From NCBI GenBank assembly GCA_030688105.1, contig JAUYIV010000152.1:1-5043 (forward strand): a stretch of DNA of 5,043 nt, written 5' to 3'. The stretch is from Actinomycetota bacterium. Lineage in GTDB: Bacteria > Actinomycetota > Acidimicrobiia > Spongiisociales > UBA11373. A program made the translations under genes and the position numbers. Below are positions 1 to 4,668 of this stretch, in pieces; the stretch's first letter is position 1; every line of letters starts with the position of its first letter. The notes beneath the pieces were generated by a model that was not told the DNA's origin, searched no databases, and saw only the letters and a program-made list of their open reading frames with translations.

Positions 1-73
1 ACGCTACCCGTTACCCGTTATCCGTTGCCCGTGAAGACGCGACGGGTAACGGGCGACGGGCAACGGGCAACGT
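1..73. repeat. Heptamer-built inverted repeat upstream of secY
   Basis: Two 32-nt arms (1-32 and 42-73) flank a 9-nt spacer (33-41, GAAGACGCG). The left arm is made of 7-bp units (CGCTACC, CGTTACC, CGTTATC, CGTTGCC at 2-29). The right arm is the same theme on the other strand (ACGGGTA, ACGGGCG, ACGGGCA, ACGGGCA at 42-69). Comparing the left arm with the reverse complement of the right arm by eye gives 25 of 32 identical positions, and several mismatches would be G-U pairs in RNA. The element could therefore form a long imperfect hairpin in the transcript. It lies 47 bases before the secY start, where the rplO-secY spacer is expected in a canonical spc operon. No U-tract follows, so an intrinsic terminator is not supported. 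The window begins at the first base of the array, so it may extend further left. Seen directly; function unknown. Confidence 0.85.
44..67 (+). other. Candidate G-quadruplex motif
   Basis: Four GGG runs (44-46, 51-53, 58-60, 65-67) are separated by loops of exactly four bases (TAAC, CGAC, CAAC). This satisfies the usual G3-N1-7 pattern for an intramolecular quadruplex. The G-rich strand is the coding strand for secY, so the mRNA leader would carry it if transcription comes from upstream. The left arm of the inverted repeat gives an imperfect version on the opposite strand (CCC runs at 7-9, 14-16 and 28-30, but only CC at 22-23). In RNA it would compete with the hairpin. Motif is seen; folding is inferred. 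Confidence 0.55.
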
Positions 74-74
74 C

Positions 75-88
75 ACTCTATGTAGAGT
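75..88. other. Small perfect palindrome in secY leader
   Basis: ACTCTA (75-80) and TAGAGT (83-88) are exact reverse complements around TG, immediately after the heptamer inverted repeat. A 2-base loop is too tight, so a real hairpin would use fewer pairs. It may be a protein-binding site, a boundary of the repeat element, or chance. No promoter hexamers are evident beside it. Confidence 0.25.
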
Positions 89-106
89 CGCCTGACCCCC
101 GGATCT

Positions 107-110
107 AGGA
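107..110 (+). promoter_or_regulatory. Weak ribosome binding site for secY
   Basis: AGGA lies 10 bases before the ATG at 121. It is the only purine-rich match in the last 30 bases of the leader and is weaker than the sites at the adk/map junction and before the iron permease gene. Confidence 0.4.
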
Positions 111-120
111 CGCGATCAAC

Positions 121-1431
121 ATGCTGTCGGTCTTCAGGAACATGTTCCGAATCCGGGACCTTCGGAACAAGATCCTGTTCACGCTCGGGATCTTCGCGGT
201 CTACCGCCTCGGCGCCTCCATCCCGGTGCCCGGGGTCAATATCGACACCGTCCAGGCGATCGCCGATTCGGCCGAATCGTCGGGGATCGTCGGGCTCCTC
301 AACCTCTTCAGCGGCGGCGGACTCGAGAGCTTCTCGGTCTTCGCCCTGGGGATCATGCCGTATATCACGGCCTCGATCATCATGCAGCTGCTCGCCGTGG
401 TCATCCCGCGCCTGCAGAAGCTGCAGGAGGAGGGGGAGACGGGTCGCAAGGTGGTCACTCAATGGACCCGCTACGTGACCGTCGTCCTCGCCCTTCTCCA
501 ATCGACCGGGATCACCTTCCTCCTCCACAACGGGATCCTGATCCCGATCCCTCCGAACGCGGAGCCACTGATCTCCGACTACAGCGCCGGCCGGGTGCTC
601 CTCATCGTCATCACGCTGACGGCGGGCACCGCGTTCATCATGTGGCTCGGGGAGTTGATCACCCAGCGCGGTGTCGGCAACGGCATGTCGCTGATCATCT
701 TCGTGAGCATCGTGAGCCAGATCCCGGCCCAGTTCGCCGTCCTGTCGACGTCTGCCGGTGGCTACGCCAACGCCAAGTTCTGGGCCGTCGTCGCGATGTT
801 CCTGGCGCTGACCGCCGGGATCATCTTCGTCGACCAGGGTCAGCGGCGGATACCCATCCAGTTCTCCAAGCGCATCCGCGGGCGGCGGATGCTGGGTGGT
901 CAGAGCACGTACATCCCGCTCAAGGTCAACACCGCAGGCGTGATCCCGGTGATCTTTGCCTCGAGCGTCCTCTACTTCCCGGCGCTGGTGGCATCGTCGA
1001 TCCCGACCGAGGGGATCTTCGGGCCGATTCGTCGCTTCATCGACACCAACCTGGTGACCGGCCAGTCCTGGTGGTACGTGATCCTGTTCGGGCTGCTGAT
1101 CGTGTTCTTCACGTACTTCTATACCGCGATCCAGTTCGATCCGGCGCGCCAATCCGACATGATCCAGCGCCAGGGTGGCTTCATCCCGGGAATCCGGCCG
1201 GGTTCGCAAACGACCAGGTACCTGGAGCACATCTTGAGCCGGATCACCCTGCCGGGCTCTTTGTTCCTCGCCGGGGTGGCGGTGCTGCCGTCGATCGTGG
1301 CGATCTACTTCGACCTGGCGCTCGGGTTCTCCGGTATCTCCATCCTCATCGTCGTGGGCGTCGCCCTCGAGACGATGAAGCAGATCGAAAGTCAGCTGAT
1401 GATGCGCAACTACGAGGGGTTCCTGACATGA
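121..1431 (+). CDS. secY: Preprotein translocase subunit SecY
   Basis: SecY forms the protein-conducting channel of SecYEG in the cytoplasmic membrane. It receives unfolded preproteins from SecA or nascent membrane proteins from the ribosome. The 436-residue product is normal for bacteria (E. coli 443). Ten hydrophobic segments can be read at about 17-36, 72-96, 113-139, 156-178, 187-207, 218-238, 271-292, 317-338, 374-393 and 396-417. The plug region lies at about 50-68. Both family signatures are present: ALGIMPYITASIIMQLL (75-91) in the second segment and WLGELITQRGVGNGMSLIIF (175-194). The cytoplasmic loop with KRIRGRRMLGG (250-260), the QGGFIPGIRPG loop (351-361) and the C-terminal MRNYEGFL (428-435) are all recognisable. 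The ATG start gives the usual short basic N-terminus. The TGA stop overlaps an ATG (ATGA, 1428-1431), a relic of tight coupling to adk. The gene appears intact. Confidence 0.98.
   Translation: MLSVFRNMFRIRDLRNKILFTLGIFAVYRLGASIPVPGVNIDTVQAIADSAESSGIVGLLNLFSGGGLESFSVFALGIMPYITASIIMQLLAVVIPRLQKLQEEGETGRKVVTQWTRYVTVVLALLQSTGITFLLHNGILIPIPPNAEPLISDYSAGRVLLIVITLTAGTAFIMWLGELITQRGVGNGMSLIIFVSIVSQIPAQFAVLSTSAGGYANAKFWAVVAMFLALTAGIIFVDQGQRRIPIQFSKRIRGRRMLGGQSTYIPLKVNTAGVIPVIFASSVLYFPALVASSIPTEGIFGPIRRFIDTNLVTGQSWWYVILFGLLIVFFTYFYTAIQFDPARQSDMIQRQGGFIPGIRPGSQTTRYLEHILSRITLPGSLFLAGVAVLPSIVAIYFDLALGFSGISILIVVGVALETMKQIESQLMMRNYEGFLT
1414..1419 (+). promoter_or_regulatory. Shine-Dalgarno before the ATGA at the secY end
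   Basis: GAGGGG inside the last secY codons sits 8 bases before the ATG at 1428. The adk/map junction has the same geometry (GAGGTG, 8 bases, GTG). I infer that this was the adk initiation region before the 139-bp segment came in; it now points at a 46-codon ORF in another frame. Confidence 0.55.
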
Positions 1432-1568
1432 GGCCTGCGGCCTCCTGTCGCCACCAGCCTCCAGCCTCCAGCCTCCAGCAACACGCGGCCGCAGCCGCAC
1501 GCGCACTCGAGACGGTCCGTCGTATTGCGTATTTTGTATTGCGAATTGCGGTACCCGCTCATGGGTAG
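1428..1568 (+). CDS. 46-codon ORF bridging secY and adk (doubtful gene)
   Basis: An ATG overlapping the secY stop (ATGA) opens 46 codons that end in TAG at 1566-1568, eight bases into adk (shared bases 1561-1568). The product would be rich in Ala, Pro, Ser and Arg with no recognisable motif. It reflects translation of the heptamer repeats, so a functional peptide is unlikely. Its possible role is mechanical. A good Shine-Dalgarno (1414-1419) precedes its start, the true adk ATG at 1561 has no clear one, and the terminating ribosome would be delivered onto the adk start. Translational coupling is inferred from geometry only. Confidence 0.25.
   Translation: MRPAASCRHQPPASSLQQHAAAAARALETVRRIAYFVLRIAVPAHG
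1430..1444 (+). other. Hairpin directly after the secY stop
   Basis: GAGGCC (1430-1435) and GGCCTC (1439-1444) pair perfectly around a TGC loop. It begins within the secY stop codon. No T-run follows, so it is not a convincing terminator. It may mark the left end of the inserted segment or stabilise the upstream mRNA. Confidence 0.4.
1450..1477. repeat. Tandem heptamer GCCTCCA, about four copies
   Basis: Units GCCACCA (1450-1456) and GCCTCCA three times (1457-1463, 1464-1470, 1471-1477) run head to tail; the first copy differs at one base. On the opposite strand this reads as repeated GGCTGGAGG-type sequence with closely spaced GG pairs. Confidence 0.9.
1521..1555. repeat. Degenerate tandem heptamer CGTATTG, about five copies
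   Basis: Units CGTATTG (1521-1527), CGTATTT (1528-1534), TGTATTG (1535-1541), CGAATTG (1542-1548) and a diverged CGGTACC (1549-1555) lie head to tail and stop six bases before the adk ATG. The tract is AT-rich compared with everything around it. Arrays of this flavour (TATTGCG-type heptamers) are familiar from intergenic regions of some environmental bacteria. That recollection has not been checked by a search. Confidence 0.75.
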
Positions 1569-2112
1569 GAGGCTCCTCATCCTCGGCCCTCCGGGTGCCG
1601 GCAAAGGCACCCAAGCGCAGGTGTTGTGTCGAGCCCTGGGGATTCCTCACGTCTCCACGGGGGCGATGCTCCGTGAGCACGTCGAAGCGGGGACCGACCT
1701 CGGACGCCTGGCCAAGGAGGTCATGGACACCGGTGATCTGGTGTCCGACGCGATCGTCGTCGCCATGGTCGCGGAGCGCCTCGCGCGTGAGGACGCCTCC
1801 TGCGGCTGGTTGCTGGATGGCTTTCCCCGCAATGCGTCGCAGGCGCGTGCGCTCGACGAGATCCTCGGCGACCGCGGCATCGACAGCGTGGTGATGGTCG
1901 ACGTACCCGAGGATGAGATTGTCGCCAGGGTGCTGGCGCGGGGACGGAGCGACGACACCGCCGAGACCACCCGCACGCGTCTCGCCGTGTACAGGGAGCA
2001 GACTGCTCCCCTTGTCGAGTTGTATGAACAGAGAGGGCTGGTCCGACGCGTGGACGGCGTCGGGGAGATTCCAGCGGTCCTGTGCCGGATCGTCGAGGTG
2101 CTCGCCGAGTGA
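1561..2112 (+). CDS. adk: Adenylate kinase, short form
   Basis: The enzyme interconverts ATP + AMP and 2 ADP in the cytoplasm, balancing adenylate energy charge. From the ATG at 1561 the product has 183 residues. The P-loop GPPGAGKGT is at 9-17, the AMP-binding STGAMLR segment at 32-38, the LLDGFPRN block at 84-91 with R90, and the arginines of the reduced LID and core at R127, R129, R138 and R140. The zinc-binding LID of long forms is absent, matching the short actinobacterial type of about 181 residues. One oddity is Ala at 35, where the family normally has Asp (or Glu in mycobacteria). Start choice: the ATG at 1561 gives a compact N-terminus. A TTG at 1525 is in frame but would translate heptamer repeats into protein. 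No clear Shine-Dalgarno precedes 1561, and the best purine run (AGGAGG, 1567-1572) lies after the start. The stop overlaps map by four bases. Confidence 0.96.
   Translation: MGRRLLILGPPGAGKGTQAQVLCRALGIPHVSTGAMLREHVEAGTDLGRLAKEVMDTGDLVSDAIVVAMVAERLAREDASCGWLLDGFPRNASQARALDEILGDRGIDSVVMVDVPEDEIVARVLARGRSDDTAETTRTRLAVYREQTAPLVELYEQRGLVRRVDGVGEIPAVLCRIVEVLAE
2095..2100 (+). promoter_or_regulatory. Ribosome binding site deciding the map start
   Basis: GAGGTG within the last adk codons lies 8 bases before GTG 2109. It supports this GTG over an in-frame upstream ATG at 2082, which would add nine residues not expected in the family. Confidence 0.7.
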
Positions 2113-2855
2113 TCACGATCAAGAAGCCCGAGGACTTCGCCAGGATGCGTAGGGCGGGCCGGGTCGTCGCTCGCATCCTCGAGGCGCTTCGGGAGAAGTC
2201 GGCGCCCGGAGTCTCCTTGATCGAGCTCGATCGCCTCGCCGCCACGATCATCAAGGACGGAGGCTGCACGCCGAACTTCCTCAACTATCACGGCTTTCCG
2301 GCTCATACATGCCTCTCGGTGAACGAGGAGATCGTCCACGGCATACCGTCGGAGCGGACGTTGAAGGATGGAGACATCCTGTCCGTCGATGCGGGAGCGG
2401 TGTTCGAGGGCTGGCACGCCGACGCCGCCCTCACCTTCCCGATCGGCGAGGTGGCCGATGAGGCAGAAGAGCTGATCGCCGTCACCGAGAGGGCCATGTG
2501 GGTCGCCATCGAGATGTCGACGGTCGGCGCCCGGCTCGGGGACATCGGGCACGCCATCTCAGCGGTCGCCGATCTCAGTGGGTACGGCGTGGTGCGCAGC
2601 CACACCGGGCACGGTATCGGTCTGCAGATGCACGAAGACCCCCAGGTCCTCAATTACGGCCGACCGGGCAAGGGGATGCGCTTGCGCGACGGCATGGCGA
2701 TATGCATCGAGCCGATGTTCAACCTCGGGACGCACGAGACCAGGACGCTGGACGACGGCTGGACGGTGGTGACCGCCGACGGCGCCCTCTCGGCCCACTG
2801 GGAGCACACCGTCGCGGTGACCCATGATGGCCCCGAGGTGCTGACGGTCCCCTGA
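2109..2855 (+). CDS. map: Methionine aminopeptidase, type Ia
   Basis: This cytoplasmic metalloprotease removes the initiator methionine from new proteins when the second residue is small. The product has 248 residues, a usual bacterial size, with no N-terminal SH3-binding or zinc-finger extension. All five metal ligands of the pita-bread fold are visible: D94 (SVDAGA), D105 (HADAA), H168 (GHGIG), E201 (IEPMF) and E232 (WEHT). The catalytic-site histidines H77 (VHGIP) and H175 (MHEDP) are also present. The start is GTG 2109, forming a GTGA overlap with the adk stop and giving the expected N-terminus M-I-T-I-K-K-P. Co-translation with adk is very likely. In the canonical spc operon infA and rpmJ would follow; here a membrane protein gene does. 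Confidence 0.97.
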   Translation: MITIKKPEDFARMRRAGRVVARILEALREKSAPGVSLIELDRLAATIIKDGGCTPNFLNYHGFPAHTCLSVNEEIVHGIPSERTLKDGDILSVDAGAVFEGWHADAALTFPIGEVADEAEELIAVTERAMWVAIEMSTVGARLGDIGHAISAVADLSGYGVVRSHTGHGIGLQMHEDPQVLNYGRPGKGMRLRDGMAICIEPMFNLGTHETRTLDDGWTVVTADGALSAHWEHTVAVTHDGPEVLTVP

Positions 2856-2892
2856 CCCAGCACATCTTCAGCGACGCCGTAGATTCGAGGCG

Positions 2893-4389
2893 ATGTCGGA
2901 CGCCCCGGACACGGACCATGCCACGAAGCTGGTTCTGGGAGAGCACCGCTGGCGAGTCCTCGGGGTTGCCTTTGCCGTCGGCCTGACATCGGCCTGGCTC
3001 GCCGAGCCCACCTTATTCGGAGGCGGGCCTGCCGGCATCGGCCTGGCACTGCTGCTGATTTCCCCCGTTCTCGTCGCCCTTCTGGGGGGTGTCGTCGTGA
3101 ACTCGGGTCCCAGCCTTCATGCGGTCGGTCTCTTCGCAGCAGCCTTGGCGGTGCTTCCATGGGTTGCGGTGCGGTCGGCGCCCGCCCTGCTGGCCCTAGA
3201 TCTGCTCGCCGCGGTCGGTCTGGTCGCCGTGGGTGTCTACCGCTACCGAGTCGATACGCCATCGATGAGCCTTTTCGACCACCTACGGGTGGTGTGCTGG
3301 GCGCCGATCGGAGTGCTCGTCGAGCCATTTCGATTCGTCAGGGACGACCTCGAAGGAACTGGCGCCTCGATCCGTCCGACGACTCGAGTCAGAGGAGTGG
3401 TCCGAGGGCTGGCGCTGGCCATCATTCCGGTCCTCGTCTTCGGAGCCCTTCTCGCCTCGGCCGACGCGGTGTTCTCGGACATCGTCGGGAGTGTCTTCAG
3501 GGTCGACTTGGGCGGGTTCTTCGAGATTGGCGGAGTGGCGCTCCTGGTGGGGTGGGTGGTGATCGGCCTACTCCGGTTTTCGCTCGGCCGATGGCCTCTG
3601 ATCGAGATCCCGAGAGGGACCGGGTATCTGGGCACAACCGAGGTGGTGACCGTCCTGGGGACGCTGGCCGGCATGTTCGCGTTGTTCGTCGGCATCCAGT
3701 TCGCATACCTCTTTGGGGGAGCCGACACCATCCGGGGGACGAGGGGCCTCACCACAGCCGAGTACTACCGCCAGGGGTTCTTTCAATTGGTCGCGGTGGC
3801 TGCCCTGGTCACACTTCTAGTGCTGGTGCTCGACTGGTGGCATCGCACGCCCGAACGGACCCCGCATCGCGCGGTCGTGGTGCTCTTCGAGGCCTTGATC
3901 GGGCTCACCGCGGTGATGGTGGTAAGTGCTCTTGTCCGCCTGTACGTCTACGTCGACGCTTTCGGGATCAGCAGGCTGCGGGTCTACACGGCGGCGTTCG
4001 TGGTCTGGATCGCTGCGCTGCTGATCCTGCTCGCAGCCTCCGTTGCACGGGGGAGGAGAGATCGGTTTGCTCCAGGGGCGATCATCACAGCATTTGTGGT
4101 CGTGCTCACATTGAACGTGGTCAATCCGGATGCCCTGATTGCCCGGGTCAACATCGATCGTCACATCGATGACGGCGCGGAACTGGACATCGGCTATCTG
4201 GGAACGCTCTCCGAAGACGCCGTGCCGACGATCGTCGACCAGGCGTCCGGTCCGATGTGTGCCGAGCTGCTCGAGATCGCGATCGATATCGCCGGTGAGG
4301 ACCAGCGAGGCGGATTCCGGACCTTCAACTGGTCCCGGTCCGGCGCCGACGCGGCCGTCTTCGGCGTCGATGTATCGGAGAGGTGCTGA
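2893..4389 (+). CDS. DUF4173-family polytopic membrane protein
   Basis: The function is not known. The 498-residue product has about 11 hydrophobic segments, at roughly 22-40, 46-69, 76-95, 98-116, 172-191, 208-229, 250-274, 294-315, 325-349, 362-384 and 395-410. A soluble tail of about 85 residues follows. Conserved features I associate with DUF4173 (formerly grouped with DUF4153) are LLASADAVFSDIV (186-198), QFAYLFGG (269-276), TTAEYYRQGFFQLVAVAAL (287-305), VDAFGISRLRVY (354-365), LNVVNPDALIARVNIDR (407-423), LDIGYLGTLSEDAVPTI (431-447) and a tail block FRTFNWSRS (475-483). ATG 2893 is the only nearby start; GAGG at 2887-2890 leaves only a 2-base gap, so initiation may be weak. The 37-base gap after map has no terminator, so readthrough from map is possible. 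Family assignment is from memory of conserved blocks, made with good confidence. Confidence 0.85.
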   Translation: MSDAPDTDHATKLVLGEHRWRVLGVAFAVGLTSAWLAEPTLFGGGPAGIGLALLLISPVLVALLGGVVVNSGPSLHAVGLFAAALAVLPWVAVRSAPALLALDLLAAVGLVAVGVYRYRVDTPSMSLFDHLRVVCWAPIGVLVEPFRFVRDDLEGTGASIRPTTRVRGVVRGLALAIIPVLVFGALLASADAVFSDIVGSVFRVDLGGFFEIGGVALLVGWVVIGLLRFSLGRWPLIEIPRGTGYLGTTEVVTVLGTLAGMFALFVGIQFAYLFGGADTIRGTRGLTTAEYYRQGFFQLVAVAALVTLLVLVLDWWHRTPERTPHRAVVVLFEALIGLTAVMVVSALVRLYVYVDAFGISRLRVYTAAFVVWIAALLILLAASVARGRRDRFAPGAIITAFVVVLTLNVVNPDALIARVNIDRHIDDGAELDIGYLGTLSEDAVPTIVDQASGPMCAELLEIAIDIAGEDQRGGFRTFNWSRSGADAAVFGVDVSERC

Positions 4390-4399
4390 CCCGGGGTCA
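4387..4399 (+). terminator. Possible hairpin at the end of the DUF4173 gene
   Basis: TGACCC (4387-4392) and GGGTCA (4394-4399) are reverse complements around a single G, starting in the stop codon. A usable RNA loop would cost one or two pairs, and there is no T-run. It could be a weak terminator element or a binding palindrome; the evidence for termination is thin. Confidence 0.2.
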
Positions 4400-4570
4400 C
4401 GACGGCGGTGCCTGTACCCGGCCGTCAGCCCCAGAAACACAGCGCGATCCATCCCTCCTCCGTAGTGAGACCTGTCCGAATCCTTGACGCCCAGTCGGCC
4501 GGAGCGTTCTTCGAGTCCCCGACGGCAGCCCGTCGCGGCGCCCGCCTCCGGGTCGTCGCTGTGACCTTCG

Positions 4571-4598
4571 GCCCTGATCGGTCCCCTCCCGACCGGGC
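4571..4598 (+). other. Bulged hairpin in the permease leader
   Basis: CGGTC (4579-4583) pairs with GACCG (4591-4595) around CCCTCCC. GCC (4571-4573) can extend it by pairing with GGC (4596-4598) across a 5-base bulge. No T-run follows. It could be a leader structure or an inefficient terminator. Confidence 0.3.
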
Positions 4599-4602
4599 AA
4601 TG

Positions 4603-4618
4603 ATGAGGTCGACCTCAT
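4603..4618. promoter_or_regulatory. Perfect 16-bp palindrome, candidate operator
   Basis: ATGAGGTCGACCTCAT is an exact even palindrome (half-site ATGAGGTC) with its centre about 58 bases before the permease start, a typical operator position. The AGGT/ACCT cores recall DtxR-family sites. However, the half-sites are only 2 bases apart (7 in the DtxR/IdeR consensus), so this is not a standard iron box. The regulator is unidentified. Confidence 0.45.
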
Positions 4619-4622
4619 AAAA

Positions 4623-4642
4623 GGCCTGCGATTACCCAGGCC
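4623..4642 (+). other. Hairpin between operator and permease RBS
   Basis: GGCCTG (4623-4628) pairs perfectly with CAGGCC (4637-4642), leaving an 8-base loop CGATTACC. It starts five bases after the 16-bp palindrome and ends 15 bases before the Shine-Dalgarno. It could shape the leader mRNA, or simply be part of a compound protein-binding region. Confidence 0.35.
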
Positions 4643-4649
4643 AACCTTA
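4638..4649. promoter_or_regulatory. DtxR/IdeR-like half site
   Basis: AGGCCAACCTTA matches the right part of the iron-box consensus (AGGCTAACCTAA) at 10 of 12 positions, but the left half (4631-4637) does not match. The location before an iron permease gene makes iron-responsive repression plausible. A half site alone is weak evidence. Confidence 0.25.
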
Positions 4650-4657
4650 CGAGTTGT

Positions 4658-4662
4658 GGAGG
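4658..4662 (+). promoter_or_regulatory. Strong ribosome binding site fixing a TTG start
   Basis: GGAGG is followed by six bases (CGGGGG) and then TTG at 4669. This near-ideal spacing decides the start of the permease gene despite the rare initiation codon. Confidence 0.75.
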
Positions 4663-4668
4663 CGGGGG

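Larger units (their letters stand above)
1430..1573. repeat. Repeat-rich insert flanked by GAGGC direct repeats
   Basis: GAGGC occurs at 1430-1434 and again at 1569-1573, enclosing a segment unlike the flanking coding sequence. Deleting 1430-1568 (one copy plus the interior, 139 bases) leaves the secY TGA intact. It also joins its ATGA overlap in frame to adk, giving M-R-L-L-I-L-G-P-P-G, the common adenylate kinase N-terminus. The interior holds a hairpin (1430-1444), a GCCTCCA array (1450-1477), a GC-rich middle with a GCGGCCGC palindrome (1485-1492), and a CGTATTG array (1521-1555). No transposase and no terminal inverted repeats are seen. The likely origin is insertion of a small non-autonomous repeat element with a 5-bp target duplication. 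Slippage growth of repeats is an alternative. Sequence facts are certain; the insertion history is inferred. Confidence 0.6.
4390..4668. other. Intergenic region without a convincing gene
   Basis: About 280 bases separate the DUF4173 gene from the iron permease gene. Open frames exist on both strands (GTG 4408 to TAA 4620 forward, 70 codons; 4397-4618 reverse, 73 codons). They are rich in Arg/Pro/Ser with no motif, lack Shine-Dalgarno support, and look like chance GC-rich frames. No tRNA fold was found, although short TTCGA-like strings occur at 4470-4520. The last 100 bases hold the hairpins and palindrome listed separately and probably contain the promoter of the downstream gene. No clear -35/-10 pair can be named. 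Confidence 0.6.

Noticed and set aside
1..73. CRISPR array or intrinsic terminator
   Set aside because: Units are 7 bp without spacers, so it is not CRISPR. No T-run follows the inverted repeat, so a standard terminator is not supported.
1..108. Open forward frame ending at TAG 106-108 as a possible rplO C-terminus
   Set aside because: The translation is simply the heptamer repeats followed by about ten unremarkable residues; it does not look like the end of ribosomal protein L15.
1525..1560. TTG at 1525 as the adk start
   Set aside because: It would add 12 residues encoded by the CGTATTG heptamers. The Shine-Dalgarno before it is no better, and the family N-terminus begins within a few residues of the P-loop strand.
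462..1568. Forward 368-codon frame overlapping secY
   Set aside because: It is an out-of-frame shadow of secY, rich in Arg, Pro, His and Asp. Only its last 46 codons (from 1428) lie beyond secY, and these are discussed as the bridge ORF.
73..1680. Very long reverse-strand open frame (535 codons) opposite secY and part of adk
   Set aside because: It is antisense to a well-conserved secY, consists almost entirely of Arg/Asp/Glu/Pro/Gly/His-rich sequence with no motif, and translates straight through the repeats. This is the usual GC-rich shadow frame.
3159..4172. Forward 337-codon frame inside the DUF4173 gene
   Set aside because: Out-of-frame shadow of a clear membrane protein; Arg/Gly-rich with no motif.
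4465..4530. tRNA-like strings (GTCCGAATCC, TTCGAGTCC)
   Set aside because: The 5-bp T-stem does not pair around either string, and no acceptor or anticodon arms can be built at the proper distances on either strand.
4408..4620. Small forward ORF of 70 codons between the DUF4173 and permease genes
   Set aside because: GTG start without a good RBS, low-complexity Arg/Ser/Pro composition, and a similar-length frame on the opposite strand. Its end coincides with the palindrome, suggesting a non-coding regulatory region.
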